Positions 45,846 to 55,307 of a DNA stretch of 64,000 bases are shown piece by piece. Each line of letters opens with the position of its first letter. Positions within the stretch are counted from its first letter, which is position 1. Under the pieces are notes generated by a model. It was not told the origin of the DNA, made no database searches, and was given only the letters and a program-made list of their open reading frames with translations. A program made the translations under genes and the position numbers. Source of the stretch: PZPK01 sp047628385 (GTDB lineage Bacteria > Pseudomonadota > Gammaproteobacteria > Pseudomonadales > Oleiphilaceae); the NCBI GenBank assembly GCA_047628385.1, contig JBLHVH010000001.1, forward strand, positions 9,514 to 73,513, read 5' to 3'.

Positions 45846-46325
45846 TCAGATATACAGAACTTCTTCAATCTCAAATTCAACCACACCTGCGGGAACACGA
45901 ACACCCACCACATCACCTTCTTCTTTGCCGATAATTGCACGTGCAATCGGTGACGAAACGGAAATTTTCCCCGCTTTAATATCAGCCTCATCTTCGCCGA
46001 CAACGTGATATCTAACTTCTTCTTCAGTTTCCACATTTACCATAGATACCGTCGTGCCAAAGATAACCTTACCAGTCTTTGGCAACAACAACACATCGAT
46101 TATCTGAGAGTGCGATAACTTACCTTCAATTTCTTGAATTCGCCCTTCCATAAAGCTCTGCTGCTCTCGCGCCGCATGATACTCAGCATTCTCTTTCAAA
46201 TCGCCATGCTCACGCGCATCCGATATCGCCTGAATAACCTCAGGGCGCGCCACTGTCTTTAGCTGCTTCAATTCGTCACGCAAGGACTGTTCACCCTGCA
46301 CTGTCATTGGTATTCGTTGTTCCAT
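45846..46325 (-). CDS. greA: Transcription elongation factor GreA
   Basis: The 159-residue factor rescues backtracked RNA polymerase. The N-terminal coiled coil holds the acidic tip (ISDAREHGDLKENAEYHAAR), followed by an FKBP-like C-terminal domain. It is 71 bp downstream of carB. Confidence 0.96.
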   Translation of the reverse strand: MEQRIPMTVQGEQSLRDELKQLKTVARPEVIQAISDAREHGDLKENAEYHAAREQQSFMEGRIQEIEGKLSHSQIIDVLLLPKTGKVIFGTTVSMVNVETEEEVRYHVVGEDEADIKAGKISVSSPIARAIIGKEEGDVVGVRVPAGVVEFEIEEVLYI

Positions 46326-46396
46326 GTCACTTCCTTAAAACTTTGGTATAAGCTGCCCAAGCAGCTCAATACTTATTTATTTTTAAAAATAGGTAA

Positions 46397-49300
46397 CTAG
46401 TGTAAATCTTGTAGACGGCGCACCGTCTTTTCAGCACCATACCTAATCGCACGAACCACCGCATCACCACCTGCTAAAGTTGTACTATAAGCAAGCTTCT
46501 TTTGTAATGCTGACTGCCTAATTTGAGCCGAGTCCGCAATAGCGCGACGACCTTCAGTTGTATTTACAATCAGGTCAATGTCACCATTTTTAATAGCATC
46601 AACAATATGAGGACGACCTTCAATTACTTTATTAATCCGTTCTACAGGTATCCCTGCAGCTTCAATTGCTTTTGCCGTGCCTGAGGTTGCGACCAATGTA
46701 AAACCTATGTCAGCTAAGCTTTTTGCCAACCCAACCACACCTGCCTTATCAACTTCTCTTACGCTTAAGAATGCTTTACCTGTGTCTGGCAACACACCGC
46801 CCGAAGCAATCATTCCCTTAGCAAAAGCCTCATCAAAACTGTCACCAATTCCCATTACTTCACCCGTAGACTTCATTTCTGGGCCTAAGATAGGATCAAC
46901 TGATGGAAACTTATTAAACGGAAAAACAGACTCTTTAACACTGAAATGCTTCGGCACAATTTCTTCAGTAAACCCTTGTTCTTCGAGCGTTGTACCCGCC
47001 ATGCATCGCGCAGCTATTTGCGCTAACGAAGCGCCAATAGCTTTTGATACAAACGGCACAGTTCTAGATGCTCTTGGGTTCACCTCAATAACGTAAACCA
47101 TTTCATCTTGGTAAGCCAACTGAACATTCATCAAACCAACCACGCCTAACTCAAGCGCCATCACCTTAACAACGTCTTTCATCTCTTCTTGAACTTCTTG
47201 AGACAAGGTATAAGGCGGCAAAGAACACGCCGAATCACCGGAGTGAACCCCTGCTTGCTCGATATGCTGCATAATTGCACCAATCACTACCTGCTTTCCA
47301 TCTGAAATTGCGTCGATATCAACCTCAATGGCAGCATTTAAAAAATGATCCAATAACACAGGACTATCATTTGAAACACTCACTGCCTCTTTCATATATT
47401 TAAGCAATTCAGTTTCGTTATATACAATTTCCATTGCACGGCCGCCCAACACATACGAAGGACGTACAACTAATGGATAACCAATCTCTTTAGCGTCGAC
47501 TAACGCCTCTTCAATACTTCTTACCGTTGAGTTAACCGGCTGACGAAGACCTAAACGCTCTATCATCTGTTGAAAACGCTCGCGATCTTCGGCTCTATCA
47601 ATGGCATCTGGACTTGTGCCAATAATGGGCACACCCGCCTCTTCAAGGCCACGCGCTAACTTAAGCGGTGTTTGCCCGCCGTAGTGAACAATAACGCCTT
47701 TAGGCTTTTCAATTCGAACAATTTCAAGTACATCTTCAAGCGTAATGGATTCAAAATATAGACGATCAGACGTATCATAATCCGTTGAAACAGTTTCAGG
47801 GTTACAGTTGATCATAATTGTTTCATAGCCGTCATCGCGCATCGCGAAGGCAGCATGAACACAACAATAATCAAACTCAATACCCTGACCAATTCGGTTA
47901 GGACCACCACCGAGAATAATTATTTTCTCTCGATCCGTAACATTCGACTCACACTCTTCTTCATACGTAGAATACATATATGCCGTATCAGAAGAAAATT
48001 CAGCAGCGCAGGTATCAACCCGCTTATAAACCGGATGCAAGTTATAGCCATGACGAATCTTACGTAGGACTTTTTCAGTCATACCTAACAACACCGCTAA
48101 GCGTCGATCAGCAAAACCTTTACGCTTAAGCCTTCTCATGACGTCATAAGTCATGTCGGTACGCGTCATGTTTGACACAACAAACTCGTCTTCGAGCAAA
48201 TCTTCAATTTGCACAAGGAACCATGGATCAATACCACTAAGCTTATAAATTTCTTCGACTGATAACCCCGCACGAAAAGCATCACCGACATACCATAAAC
48301 GCTCAGCACTTGGGTTACTCAATTCTCGCGTCAATGTCTCTCTTGCGTCTTCTGCTTTTAAATCCATAACAGGCTCAAAACCAGAGGAGCCTACCTCTAA
48401 ACCACGCATCGCTTTTTGCAATGATTCTTGAAAAGTACGACCGATCGCCATCACTTCACCCACAGACTTCATCTGTGTTCCAAGCCGTGCATCAGCTTGT
48501 GGAAATTTTTCAAACGTAAAACGCGGAATTTTTGTAACGACATAATCAATTGAAGGTTCGAATGAAGCCGGTGTCGCGCCACCCGTAATATCATTCTGCA
48601 ACTCATCCAAGGTATAACCAATCGCAAGCTTGGCTGCAATTTTTGCAATCGGGAAACCCGTTGCTTTTGACGCCAATGCAGATGAGCGCGATACACGTGG
48701 ATTCATTTCAATGATGACCATTCGACCATCTTTTGGATCCATACCAAACTGTACGTTTGACCCACCCGTTTCAACACCAATTTCTCGCAACACAGCTAAA
48801 GAGGCATTACGCATGATCTGATATTCTTTATCGGTTAGCGTTTGTGCAGGCGCTACAGTAATTGAGTCACCGGTATGGACACCCATTGCATCGAAGTTTT
48901 CAATTGAACAGATGATAATACAGTTATCATTACGATCTCTAACAACTTCCATCTCATATTCTTTCCAACCAATCAGAGACTCATCAATTAATAGCTCTGT
49001 TGTTGGTGATAGATCTAAGCCGCGCTCACAAATTTCAGCAAATTCATCTTTGTTGTAAGCGATACCACCACCGCTGCCACCCATAGTGAAAGAAGGACGA
49101 ATAATACAAGGAAACCCTAAACCACCCTGAACTTGAAGCGCTTCTTCCATACTATGCGCAATACCTGAACGCGGCGTTTCAAGCCCTATTGACTTCATCG
49201 CTTTGTCGAAACGCTCTCGGTCTTCTGCTTTGTCGATAGCATCGGCATTCGCACCAATCATTTCAACATTATATTTTGCCAGCACACCTTCACGCTCTAG

Positions 49301-49603
49301 ATCTAGCGCACAGTTTAATGCCGTTTGCCCACCCATAGTCGGCAACAAAGCGTCAGGCTGCTCAACTTCAATGATTTTTTCAACTGTTTGCCATGTAATT
49401 GGCTCAATATAAGTTGCATCCGCCATCGACGGATCAGTCATAATAGTCGCAGGATTAGAGTTTACAAGAATGACACGACAACCTTCTTCACGAAGTGCTT
49501 TACAGGCTTGAGCTCCTGAGTAGTCAAATTCACAAGCCTGCCCAATGACGATAGGACCCGCGCCTATAATTAAAACGCTCTTTATATCGGTACGCTTTGG
49601 CAT
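46397..49603 (-). CDS. carB: Carbamoyl-phosphate synthase large subunit
   Basis: The 1068-residue subunit has two homologous ATP-grasp halves. Each begins with IIGAGPIVIGQACEFDYSG or LGGGPNRIGQGIEFDYC. A C-terminal MGS-like allosteric domain follows. It makes carbamoyl phosphate for arginine and pyrimidines from ammonia delivered by CarA. A 126-bp gap separates it from carA, wider than in E. coli. Confidence 0.98.
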   Translation of the reverse strand: MPKRTDIKSVLIIGAGPIVIGQACEFDYSGAQACKALREEGCRVILVNSNPATIMTDPSMADATYIEPITWQTVEKIIEVEQPDALLPTMGGQTALNCALDLEREGVLAKYNVEMIGANADAIDKAEDRERFDKAMKSIGLETPRSGIAHSMEEALQVQGGLGFPCIIRPSFTMGGSGGGIAYNKDEFAEICERGLDLSPTTELLIDESLIGWKEYEMEVVRDRNDNCIIICSIENFDAMGVHTGDSITVAPAQTLTDKEYQIMRNASLAVLREIGVETGGSNVQFGMDPKDGRMVIIEMNPRVSRSSALASKATGFPIAKIAAKLAIGYTLDELQNDITGGATPASFEPSIDYVVTKIPRFTFEKFPQADARLGTQMKSVGEVMAIGRTFQESLQKAMRGLEVGSSGFEPVMDLKAEDARETLTRELSNPSAERLWYVGDAFRAGLSVEEIYKLSGIDPWFLVQIEDLLEDEFVVSNMTRTDMTYDVMRRLKRKGFADRRLAVLLGMTEKVLRKIRHGYNLHPVYKRVDTCAAEFSSDTAYMYSTYEEECESNVTDREKIIILGGGPNRIGQGIEFDYCCVHAAFAMRDDGYETIMINCNPETVSTDYDTSDRLYFESITLEDVLEIVRIEKPKGVIVHYGGQTPLKLARGLEEAGVPIIGTSPDAIDRAEDRERFQQMIERLGLRQPVNSTVRSIEEALVDAKEIGYPLVVRPSYVLGGRAMEIVYNETELLKYMKEAVSVSNDSPVLLDHFLNAAIEVDIDAISDGKQVVIGAIMQHIEQAGVHSGDSACSLPPYTLSQEVQEEMKDVVKVMALELGVVGLMNVQLAYQDEMVYVIEVNPRASRTVPFVSKAIGASLAQIAARCMAGTTLEEQGFTEEIVPKHFSVKESVFPFNKFPSVDPILGPEMKSTGEVMGIGDSFDEAFAKGMIASGGVLPDTGKAFLSVREVDKAGVVGLAKSLADIGFTLVATSGTAKAIEAAGIPVERINKVIEGRPHIVDAIKNGDIDLIVNTTEGRRAIADSAQIRQSALQKKLAYSTTLAGGDAVVRAIRYGAEKTVRRLQDLH

Positions 49604-49729
49604 TTAATTCTTTCCGTTCTTTAGAGTCAGTGTTCTGCATTCAAAACATGTGTTTAAACATATACTTAAATAACAGAACTAAATTAGTAGGATGTTTTAC
49701 CTATCACTAAAAATAATTCACAACACACC

Positions 49730-50860
49730 TTATTTGGCGTGCTGTGTCATCAATTCAACAAATTGGTTAAATAAAGGCGCAACATCATGCGGCCCCGGAC
49801 TTGCTTCTGGATGACCTTGAAAACTAAACGCAGGCACATCAGTCCGTTTAATACCTTGTAGTGAACCATCAAACAACGATTTATGAGTTGCTTCCAGACA
49901 ATCAGGTAACGACGATTCATCGACTGCAAAACCATGATTTTGACTTGTAATCATCACTGTCTGATCACCTAGACATTGCACCGGGTGATTGGCACCATGA
50001 TGTCCAAATTTCATTTTTTCAGTTTTAGCACCACTCGCAAGCGCAAGCAGCTGATGACCAAGACAAATACCAAATATTGGAATACCTGACTTTAATAATT
50101 CTTGAATAGCGTCAATTGCGTAATCACAGGGTTCTGGATCACCAGGGCCATTTGACAAAAATACGCCGTCTGGAGACATCGCTAATACGTCTTTAGCAGA
50201 AGTTTGCGCTGGCACGACGGTTAACTTACAGCCGCGTTCAGCTAACATACGTAAGATATTGTACTTAACACCGAAGTCATACGCCACAACATGAAACTCA
50301 GTTTCTTTCTGTTGCGCATACCCACTCGTTAGTGACCACTCACTTTCTGTCCATGAAGACGATTCAGTACAGGTCACCTCTTTCGCAAGATCTACACCTT
50401 TTAATCCAGAAAAAGATTTTGCTGCTGCAATCGCTTGCGCTTCCGTCACGTCATCGCCTGCTAAAATACAGCCACTTTGAGCCCCTTTCTCGCGCAGAAT
50501 ACGCGTAAGACGACGTGTGTCTATATCTGCAATCGCGACAATGTTATTTTCTTTCAAATACTCATCAAGCGATTTTTCAGAACGCCAACTACTGGCAAAC
50601 AAAGGTAAGTCTCTAATTACAAGACCGGCTGACCATATTTTACTAGATTCAACATCTTCAGCGTTGACACCGGTATTACCAATATGAGGGTACGTTAAAG
50701 TAACGATTTGTTTCGCATAAGACGGATCAGTAAGAATTTCCTGATAACCTGTCATGGCTGTATTGAAAACAACTTCTCCGATGGTCTTGCCATCAGAGCC
50801 AATTGAAATCCCTTTAAATATGGATCCATCTTCAAGTGCTAAAATTGCTGGTTTAGTCAA
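49730..50860 (-). CDS. carA: Carbamoyl-phosphate synthase small subunit (glutaminase)
   Basis: The 376-residue subunit releases ammonia from glutamine and passes it to CarB. The class I amidotransferase triad is seen in GICLGHQLLALA (Cys) and FQGHPEASPGP (His, Glu). The start is a TTG at 50860 with GAGGAAC upstream. The roughly 220-nt leader contains an intrinsic terminator downstream of a good promoter, suggesting attenuation. Confidence 0.97.
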   Translation of the reverse strand: MTKPAILALEDGSIFKGISIGSDGKTIGEVVFNTAMTGYQEILTDPSYAKQIVTLTYPHIGNTGVNAEDVESSKIWSAGLVIRDLPLFASSWRSEKSLDEYLKENNIVAIADIDTRRLTRILREKGAQSGCILAGDDVTEAQAIAAAKSFSGLKGVDLAKEVTCTESSSWTESEWSLTSGYAQQKETEFHVVAYDFGVKYNILRMLAERGCKLTVVPAQTSAKDVLAMSPDGVFLSNGPGDPEPCDYAIDAIQELLKSGIPIFGICLGHQLLALASGAKTEKMKFGHHGANHPVQCLGDQTVMITSQNHGFAVDESSLPDCLEATHKSLFDGSLQGIKRTDVPAFSFQGHPEASPGPHDVAPLFNQFVELMTQHAK

Positions 50861-50958
50861 CGCCAGTTCCTCGTCGTAATCGGCTAGGGCTAGTAGAAAT
50901 AAATAAAGAAGCCGTCTTTAGGCGGGTTTGAAGTCGATTTTACTGGTATACAAGTTGC

Positions 50959-50992
50959 AAAAAAGCGAGATAGAGTTAACTCCACCTCGCTT
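50959..50992 (-). terminator. Terminator or attenuator in the carA leader
   Basis: AAGCGAG (minus strand 50992-50986) pairs with CTCGCTT (50969-50963) around an inner AGTTAACT palindrome. Six T follow. It lies about 100 nt downstream of the promoter at 51090-51118 and about 100 nt before carA. It could instead be the late terminator of the upstream glycosyltransferase gene. Confidence 0.7.
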
Positions 50993-51089
50993 ACAAATTT
51001 CTTGTTACAGCTTAACCACTGCCTGTCGTTTAAATACCTTCCATAGCAAGAAAAGATTTAACAATAACGACTGTCCTTCAAACGGCAGC

Positions 51090-51118
51090 ATTGTACATAT
51101 TTACAGCAATTTTGTCTA
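51090..51118 (-). promoter_or_regulatory. Probable carAB promoter
   Basis: On the minus strand TAGACA (51113-51118), a 17-nt spacer and TACAAT (51090-51095) lie downstream of the glycosyltransferase stop. The predicted start is near 51083. Together with the terminator listed above, this accounts for the 310-bp gap before carA. Confidence 0.6.
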
Positions 51119-51170
51119 TTAGAAAAACAACATAGATATACATAGCTGATGCCACAAAGCGCAAGAATTT

Positions 51171-52952
51171 TTACTTTAAACGCTTTTCTTCCCACATTTG
51201 CTCGTAGGCACCCTCTAATCCCTCAATAAACCTCGCACTATCTACCAACGCACTTTCTCGCATCCGTTCACGCAACACACCTCTAAGTTTAGCTAACTCA
51301 CCCAGGTTGGACGTTTTTTCAATCGCAATGTTAATATATTCGCTCTCGCTTTGCGCAATACAATCGTCTAAGCCGACTTGAGACAACAAACTCAAACCAA
51401 CCCGAGACCTATGTGAGCTCCCTGCTAAACTTATAACAGGCACTCCCTGCCATAAAGACTCGCAAATCGTAGTGGTCCCATTATATGGATAGCTATCCAA
51501 ATGAATATCTACTTTTGAATACTGCTCAAGGTGAGAAGATATTTCGAACTCCCACCCTTGGAGCAATACACGCTTCCGATCAACACCCCCTTTTTCAAAC
51601 TCCCCCCACAACCATTCACACAGTGCTTTTTCACAAAGTGGCTTAGCCTTCAAATAAAGCGTTGAGTGCGGAATCGCTAATAACAACTTAACCCACATAT
51701 TTATCGACGTAGGTGTGAGTTTCGCAAAAGCATTAAAAGAACCAAAACAAACACCTTTTGCAGCCTCTTTTAAAGCAGGTAACTCAGCTACATCGGGCGC
51801 ATCTAAAGCAGGTGTATAACATAAAAACCCATGAGGCAAACGCTTTAAAGACTCAGTATAAAACGCATCTGTCTGACCTTCAGGGTCAGACCAGTTATCC
51901 GTAATACGATAATCCATCCGAGACAAACCTGTCGTATTTGGATAACCTAAATACGTCACCTGAACCGGTGCAGCTCTTCGGGCAAAAACACCCAAACGAG
52001 TTGAGCCCGCATAACCCACCAAATCAACCAAAATATCAACCTGATCAGCGACTACTTGTTGATATAACGCTTCATCAGACATGCCATAACTTTCAAACCA
52101 GTGCTCACTTTTACCCTTAAAATATTCAGTTACCGCATCAGGCTCTGCGACATCCGAATAACAAATCAGCTCAAAATTTTCTTTAGAGTAAGACTCAACA
52201 ATTGCTTTAAAAAAATAAGACACTGAATGGGATTTAAAATCAGCGGAAACATAAGCAATTTTTAACCGCTTGGGACGAGGCACGTCTAAATGAACCCGCG
52301 AGTCGTTATTTATGAATTCACGTTCAATCATTTCACCATAAGACCGATGTACGTCAAATATACGCGCATCCGAAATACTATCAGCATAGTTATGCGTCAT
52401 GATGCTCGAAGTAAAAACAGATCTATTATCGCTATTTAACTTCTGGCCTTTTTCATAATAAAAAATTGCTTTTTCAGGCTGAGCAACAAAAGTATTTAGC
52501 TGTCCACAGTAATTTTGATACAAAGCGTTGTTAGGGTCTAGTTCAGCCGCTTTCACCAAATAGGGTTCTGCTGTTAAATAATGCCGAGACTCAAACCAAA
52601 AATAACCCAAGTAAAAAAAAGCATCTGCCGACTTAGGCTTTAGTTTTATTAATTCACGCGCTGGCGCCACACCCAATTTAAGAAATCTATGACGCCAACA
52701 CAAAATAACCGCACTTTCTACCGCAACAGCATACCGAGGAGATGGCCCCTGACATACCTGATAATACGACCGAACAGCCGACTCAAACTCACCTAAGTTC
52801 TCGTGTAACTGAGCGAGCGCAAACCACACTTCAATATCTTGTGGCAAAGCTTTAGAAAGCTTTAAAGCAACGCCTTTAGCCTCTGTATATTTTTTTTGCT
52901 TGGCTAACTGCATTATTTTTTGTTTAAGCTGAGCCTCTTTATTTTTATCCAT
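51171..52952 (-). CDS. TPR-containing GT41 family glycosyltransferase (OGT/SPINDLY-like)
   Basis: The 593-residue soluble protein has about five TPR repeats in the first 190 residues. A GT41-type catalytic region of two Rossmann-like halves follows: KIAYVSADFKSHSVSYFF, DILVDLVGYAGSTRLG, APVQVTYLGYPNTTG, then SFNAFAKLTP and HLDSYPYNGTTTICESLWQG. This matches bacterial OGT/SPINDLY-like proteins that attach sugars to Ser/Thr of proteins, flagellin among the suggested targets. No flagellar or sugar-nucleotide genes are near. It interrupts the usually contiguous dapB-carA order. Confidence 0.85.
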   Translation of the reverse strand: MDKNKEAQLKQKIMQLAKQKKYTEAKGVALKLSKALPQDIEVWFALAQLHENLGEFESAVRSYYQVCQGPSPRYAVAVESAVILCWRHRFLKLGVAPARELIKLKPKSADAFFYLGYFWFESRHYLTAEPYLVKAAELDPNNALYQNYCGQLNTFVAQPEKAIFYYEKGQKLNSDNRSVFTSSIMTHNYADSISDARIFDVHRSYGEMIEREFINNDSRVHLDVPRPKRLKIAYVSADFKSHSVSYFFKAIVESYSKENFELICYSDVAEPDAVTEYFKGKSEHWFESYGMSDEALYQQVVADQVDILVDLVGYAGSTRLGVFARRAAPVQVTYLGYPNTTGLSRMDYRITDNWSDPEGQTDAFYTESLKRLPHGFLCYTPALDAPDVAELPALKEAAKGVCFGSFNAFAKLTPTSINMWVKLLLAIPHSTLYLKAKPLCEKALCEWLWGEFEKGGVDRKRVLLQGWEFEISSHLEQYSKVDIHLDSYPYNGTTTICESLWQGVPVISLAGSSHRSRVGLSLLSQVGLDDCIAQSESEYINIAIEKTSNLGELAKLRGVLRERMRESALVDSARFIEGLEGAYEQMWEEKRLK

Positions 52953-53030
52953 AGTCCAACAAGATCTCTTCTATAAGAATTTGTACGGGTTAAAAAAATC
53001 CAACCACACAATACAATTTATATCACCCAT

Positions 53031-53060
53031 AAAAAAGGGCGCACAAAAAATTGCACACCC
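53031..53060 (-). terminator. Probable dapB terminator
   Basis: GGGTGTGCA and TGTGCGCCC form a wobble-rich stem with an A/T loop. Six T follow on the minus strand, about 30 nt after the dapB stop. Confidence 0.65.
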
Positions 53061-53088
53061 AGCATTCAAACAATTATTACAAACAATT

Positions 53089-53892
53089 TTACTTTAAACC
53101 CAATACATCTCTCATTTCATACAAACCGGTAGGCTTTGATGACAACCAAGCTGCCGCTCTAACCGCGCCACGAGCAAAAGACATTCGACTTGTGGCCTTA
53201 TGCGTTATTTCTACTCGCTCACCATCACCTAAAAACATAACAGTATGGTCACCCACGATATCACCACCTCTTACCGTAGCAAAACCAATTGTTTCTTTAT
53301 CACGTGCACCCGTTTGCCCTTCTCGACCATAAACCGCCACCGACCGTAAATCACGATTCAGCCCATCAGCCACAGACTGCCCCATCGCTAATGCAGTACC
53401 CGATGGCGCGTCTACTTTATGACGATGATGCGCCTCATAAATTTCGACATCATAATCGTCACCAAGAATTTCTGCCGCTTTTTGCAGCAAGTTTAAACAA
53501 ACATTCACACCCGTACTAAAATTTGCAGCTTTACAAATAGACGTCTCAACCTGATAACCAAGCAGGACTGCCTCTTCTTCCGTTGTAAAACCTGTGGTAC
53601 CGACAACAATACCCTTTCCGTGTTTAGCACATAATGCTGCATTCGCTAAAGTGGCATCCGGCGCAGTAAAGTCAATCAATACATCAAAGTCAGTAATAAC
53701 TTCAGATATATCACCACTTACCCGCACACCATTTGCACCCAGCCCTGCTAACTCGCCCGCATCTGCCCCGATCAATGAACTACCAGGAAGCACGATCGCC
53801 GCCGTCAACTCTGCCTCAGAAGACAAAGTCACCGCCTCTATCAGCATTTTCCCCATTCGCCCCACAGCACCGGTCACAGCAATTCGAGTCAA
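53089..53892 (-). CDS. dapB: 4-hydroxy-tetrahydrodipicolinate reductase
   Basis: The 267-residue NAD(P)H enzyme of lysine and diaminopimelate synthesis starts MTRIAVTGAVGRMGKMLIEA (nucleotide-binding GxxGRMG). Its substrate motif is EAHHRHKVDAPSGTAL. The start is a TTG at 53892 preceded by GGGGAAGG. It lies 100 bp after dnaJ. Confidence 0.96.
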   Translation of the reverse strand: MTRIAVTGAVGRMGKMLIEAVTLSSEAELTAAIVLPGSSLIGADAGELAGLGANGVRVSGDISEVITDFDVLIDFTAPDATLANAALCAKHGKGIVVGTTGFTTEEEAVLLGYQVETSICKAANFSTGVNVCLNLLQKAAEILGDDYDVEIYEAHHRHKVDAPSGTALAMGQSVADGLNRDLRSVAVYGREGQTGARDKETIGFATVRGGDIVGDHTVMFLGDGERVEITHKATSRMSFARGAVRAAAWLSSKPTGLYEMRDVLGLK

Positions 53893-53992
53893 AACCTTCC
53901 CCTTTCATTCACTAACGTTAACGTAATATATACGCAACAACTAAAAAAATAGAGCCCAAATCCGCGCCCTTGCAATCAATGCACTCTAGCAA

Positions 53993-55138
53993 CTAAAGCT
54001 TCATATCATCAAAAAAGCTTTTAACACCCTCAAACCAAGAATGCTGCTTAGGGCCATGTTTTTTATCGCCACTGCCACCTAAGGTATCTTGGAAAGACCG
54101 CAATATATCTTTTTGCTTCTTCGACAAATTGACAGGCGTTTCAACAATCACACGACACATCAAATCACCTGCAGCACCGCCTCTTACTGGCGCAACACCT
54201 TTACCACGTAAACGGAACATTTTACCCGTCTGAGTTTCTTGAGGTATTTTAAGATTAACGCGACCATCTAATGTTGGCACCTCTAACTCACCACCTAACG
54301 CGGCATCAACAAGCGAAATAGGCACATCACAGTACAAACTTTTACCATCACGCACAAAAATAGGATGCTCTTTTACCGATACCTGTACATATAAGTCACC
54401 AGAAGGACCACCCTGAGCCCCCACCTCACCTTCGCCTGCTAGACGAATACGATCACCCGTATCCACACCCGGCGGCACTTTAACCGACAAGGTCTTTTGT
54501 TCTTCAAGAACACCTACGCCATGACAAGACTTACAAGGGTTTTTGATTGTTTTACCTTGGCCACGACAATGAGGACACGTTTGCTGAACAGAGAAGAAAC
54601 CCTGTTGCATTCGTACCTGTCCCGCACCTTGGCATGTGCCACATGTTTCAGGCCTAGAGCCTTTTTCAGCACCCGAGCCACTACATGGTTTACATTTAAC
54701 ATGAGAAGGCACTTTAATTTTAACCGTTGTACCTTTTACCGCGCTTTCAAGATCCAAGTCGAGCGTATATCTTAAATCAGCACCACGTGTACTTCGGCTT
54801 CGACCACCGCCACCACCTGCTCCACCGCCACCAAAGATATCGCCAAAAACATCACCAAAGATATCACTAAAGCCAGCTCCACCACTATATCCGGCACCAC
54901 CACCACCTTGCTGATCAACACCCGCATGGCCATATTGATCATAAGCGGCGCGCTTTTGAGAGTCTGAAAGAACCTCATAAGCTTCCGTTGCTTCTTTAAA
55001 TTTATCTTCTGCAGCACTATCGTCAGGGTTACGATCAGGATGATGCTTCATCGCCATTCGTCGATAAGCTTTCTTAACTTCTTTATCATCTGCGCTTTTC
55101 GCTACACCCAGAACTTCGTAAAAATCTCGTTTTGACAT
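53993..55138 (-). CDS. dnaJ: Chaperone DnaJ
   Basis: The type I J-protein has a J domain with HPD (KHHPDRNPDD), then a Gly-rich linker. Four CxxCxGxG zinc repeats follow (CKPCSGSG, CGTCQGAG, CPHCRGQG, CKSCHGVG), then the C-terminal substrate domains. It stimulates DnaK ATPase. The start at 55138 (MSKRDFYEVLGV) is conserved; an ATG 9 bp upstream is possible. It follows dnaK by about 170 bp containing a stem-loop. Confidence 0.96.
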   Translation of the reverse strand: MSKRDFYEVLGVAKSADDKEVKKAYRRMAMKHHPDRNPDDSAAEDKFKEATEAYEVLSDSQKRAAYDQYGHAGVDQQGGGGAGYSGGAGFSDIFGDVFGDIFGGGGAGGGGGRSRSTRGADLRYTLDLDLESAVKGTTVKIKVPSHVKCKPCSGSGAEKGSRPETCGTCQGAGQVRMQQGFFSVQQTCPHCRGQGKTIKNPCKSCHGVGVLEEQKTLSVKVPPGVDTGDRIRLAGEGEVGAQGGPSGDLYVQVSVKEHPIFVRDGKSLYCDVPISLVDAALGGELEVPTLDGRVNLKIPQETQTGKMFRLRGKGVAPVRGGAAGDLMCRVIVETPVNLSKKQKDILRSFQDTLGGSGDKKHGPKQHSWFEGVKSFFDDMKL

Positions 55139-55245
55139 AACACTCATTTAACCGTGGTTTCTATCTTTACAGACAAGTGACTTAAAAAGTGCGCTTACAA
55201 TTAAAACACACGTAGTGATCACACTTAAAAACAACAAATACACAA

Positions 55246-55269
55246 ACGCGGAAGACAAAGCTTCCGCGT
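55246..55269 (-). terminator. Stem-loop between dnaK and dnaJ
   Basis: ACGCGGAAG and CTTCCGCGT form a 9-bp GC-rich stem with a 6-nt loop. On the minus strand only a weak T-tract follows. It may lower dnaJ expression relative to dnaK or stabilise the dnaK message. Confidence 0.55.
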
Positions 55270-55307
55270 AGTTTTTACCTAAAACAATACTTAAAAGTAG
55301 TTAAAAA

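Noticed and set aside
46677..47096. 139-codon open frame on the plus strand inside carB
   Set aside because: It is antisense to a fully conserved gene, has no ribosome binding site, and its composition mirrors the carB codons.
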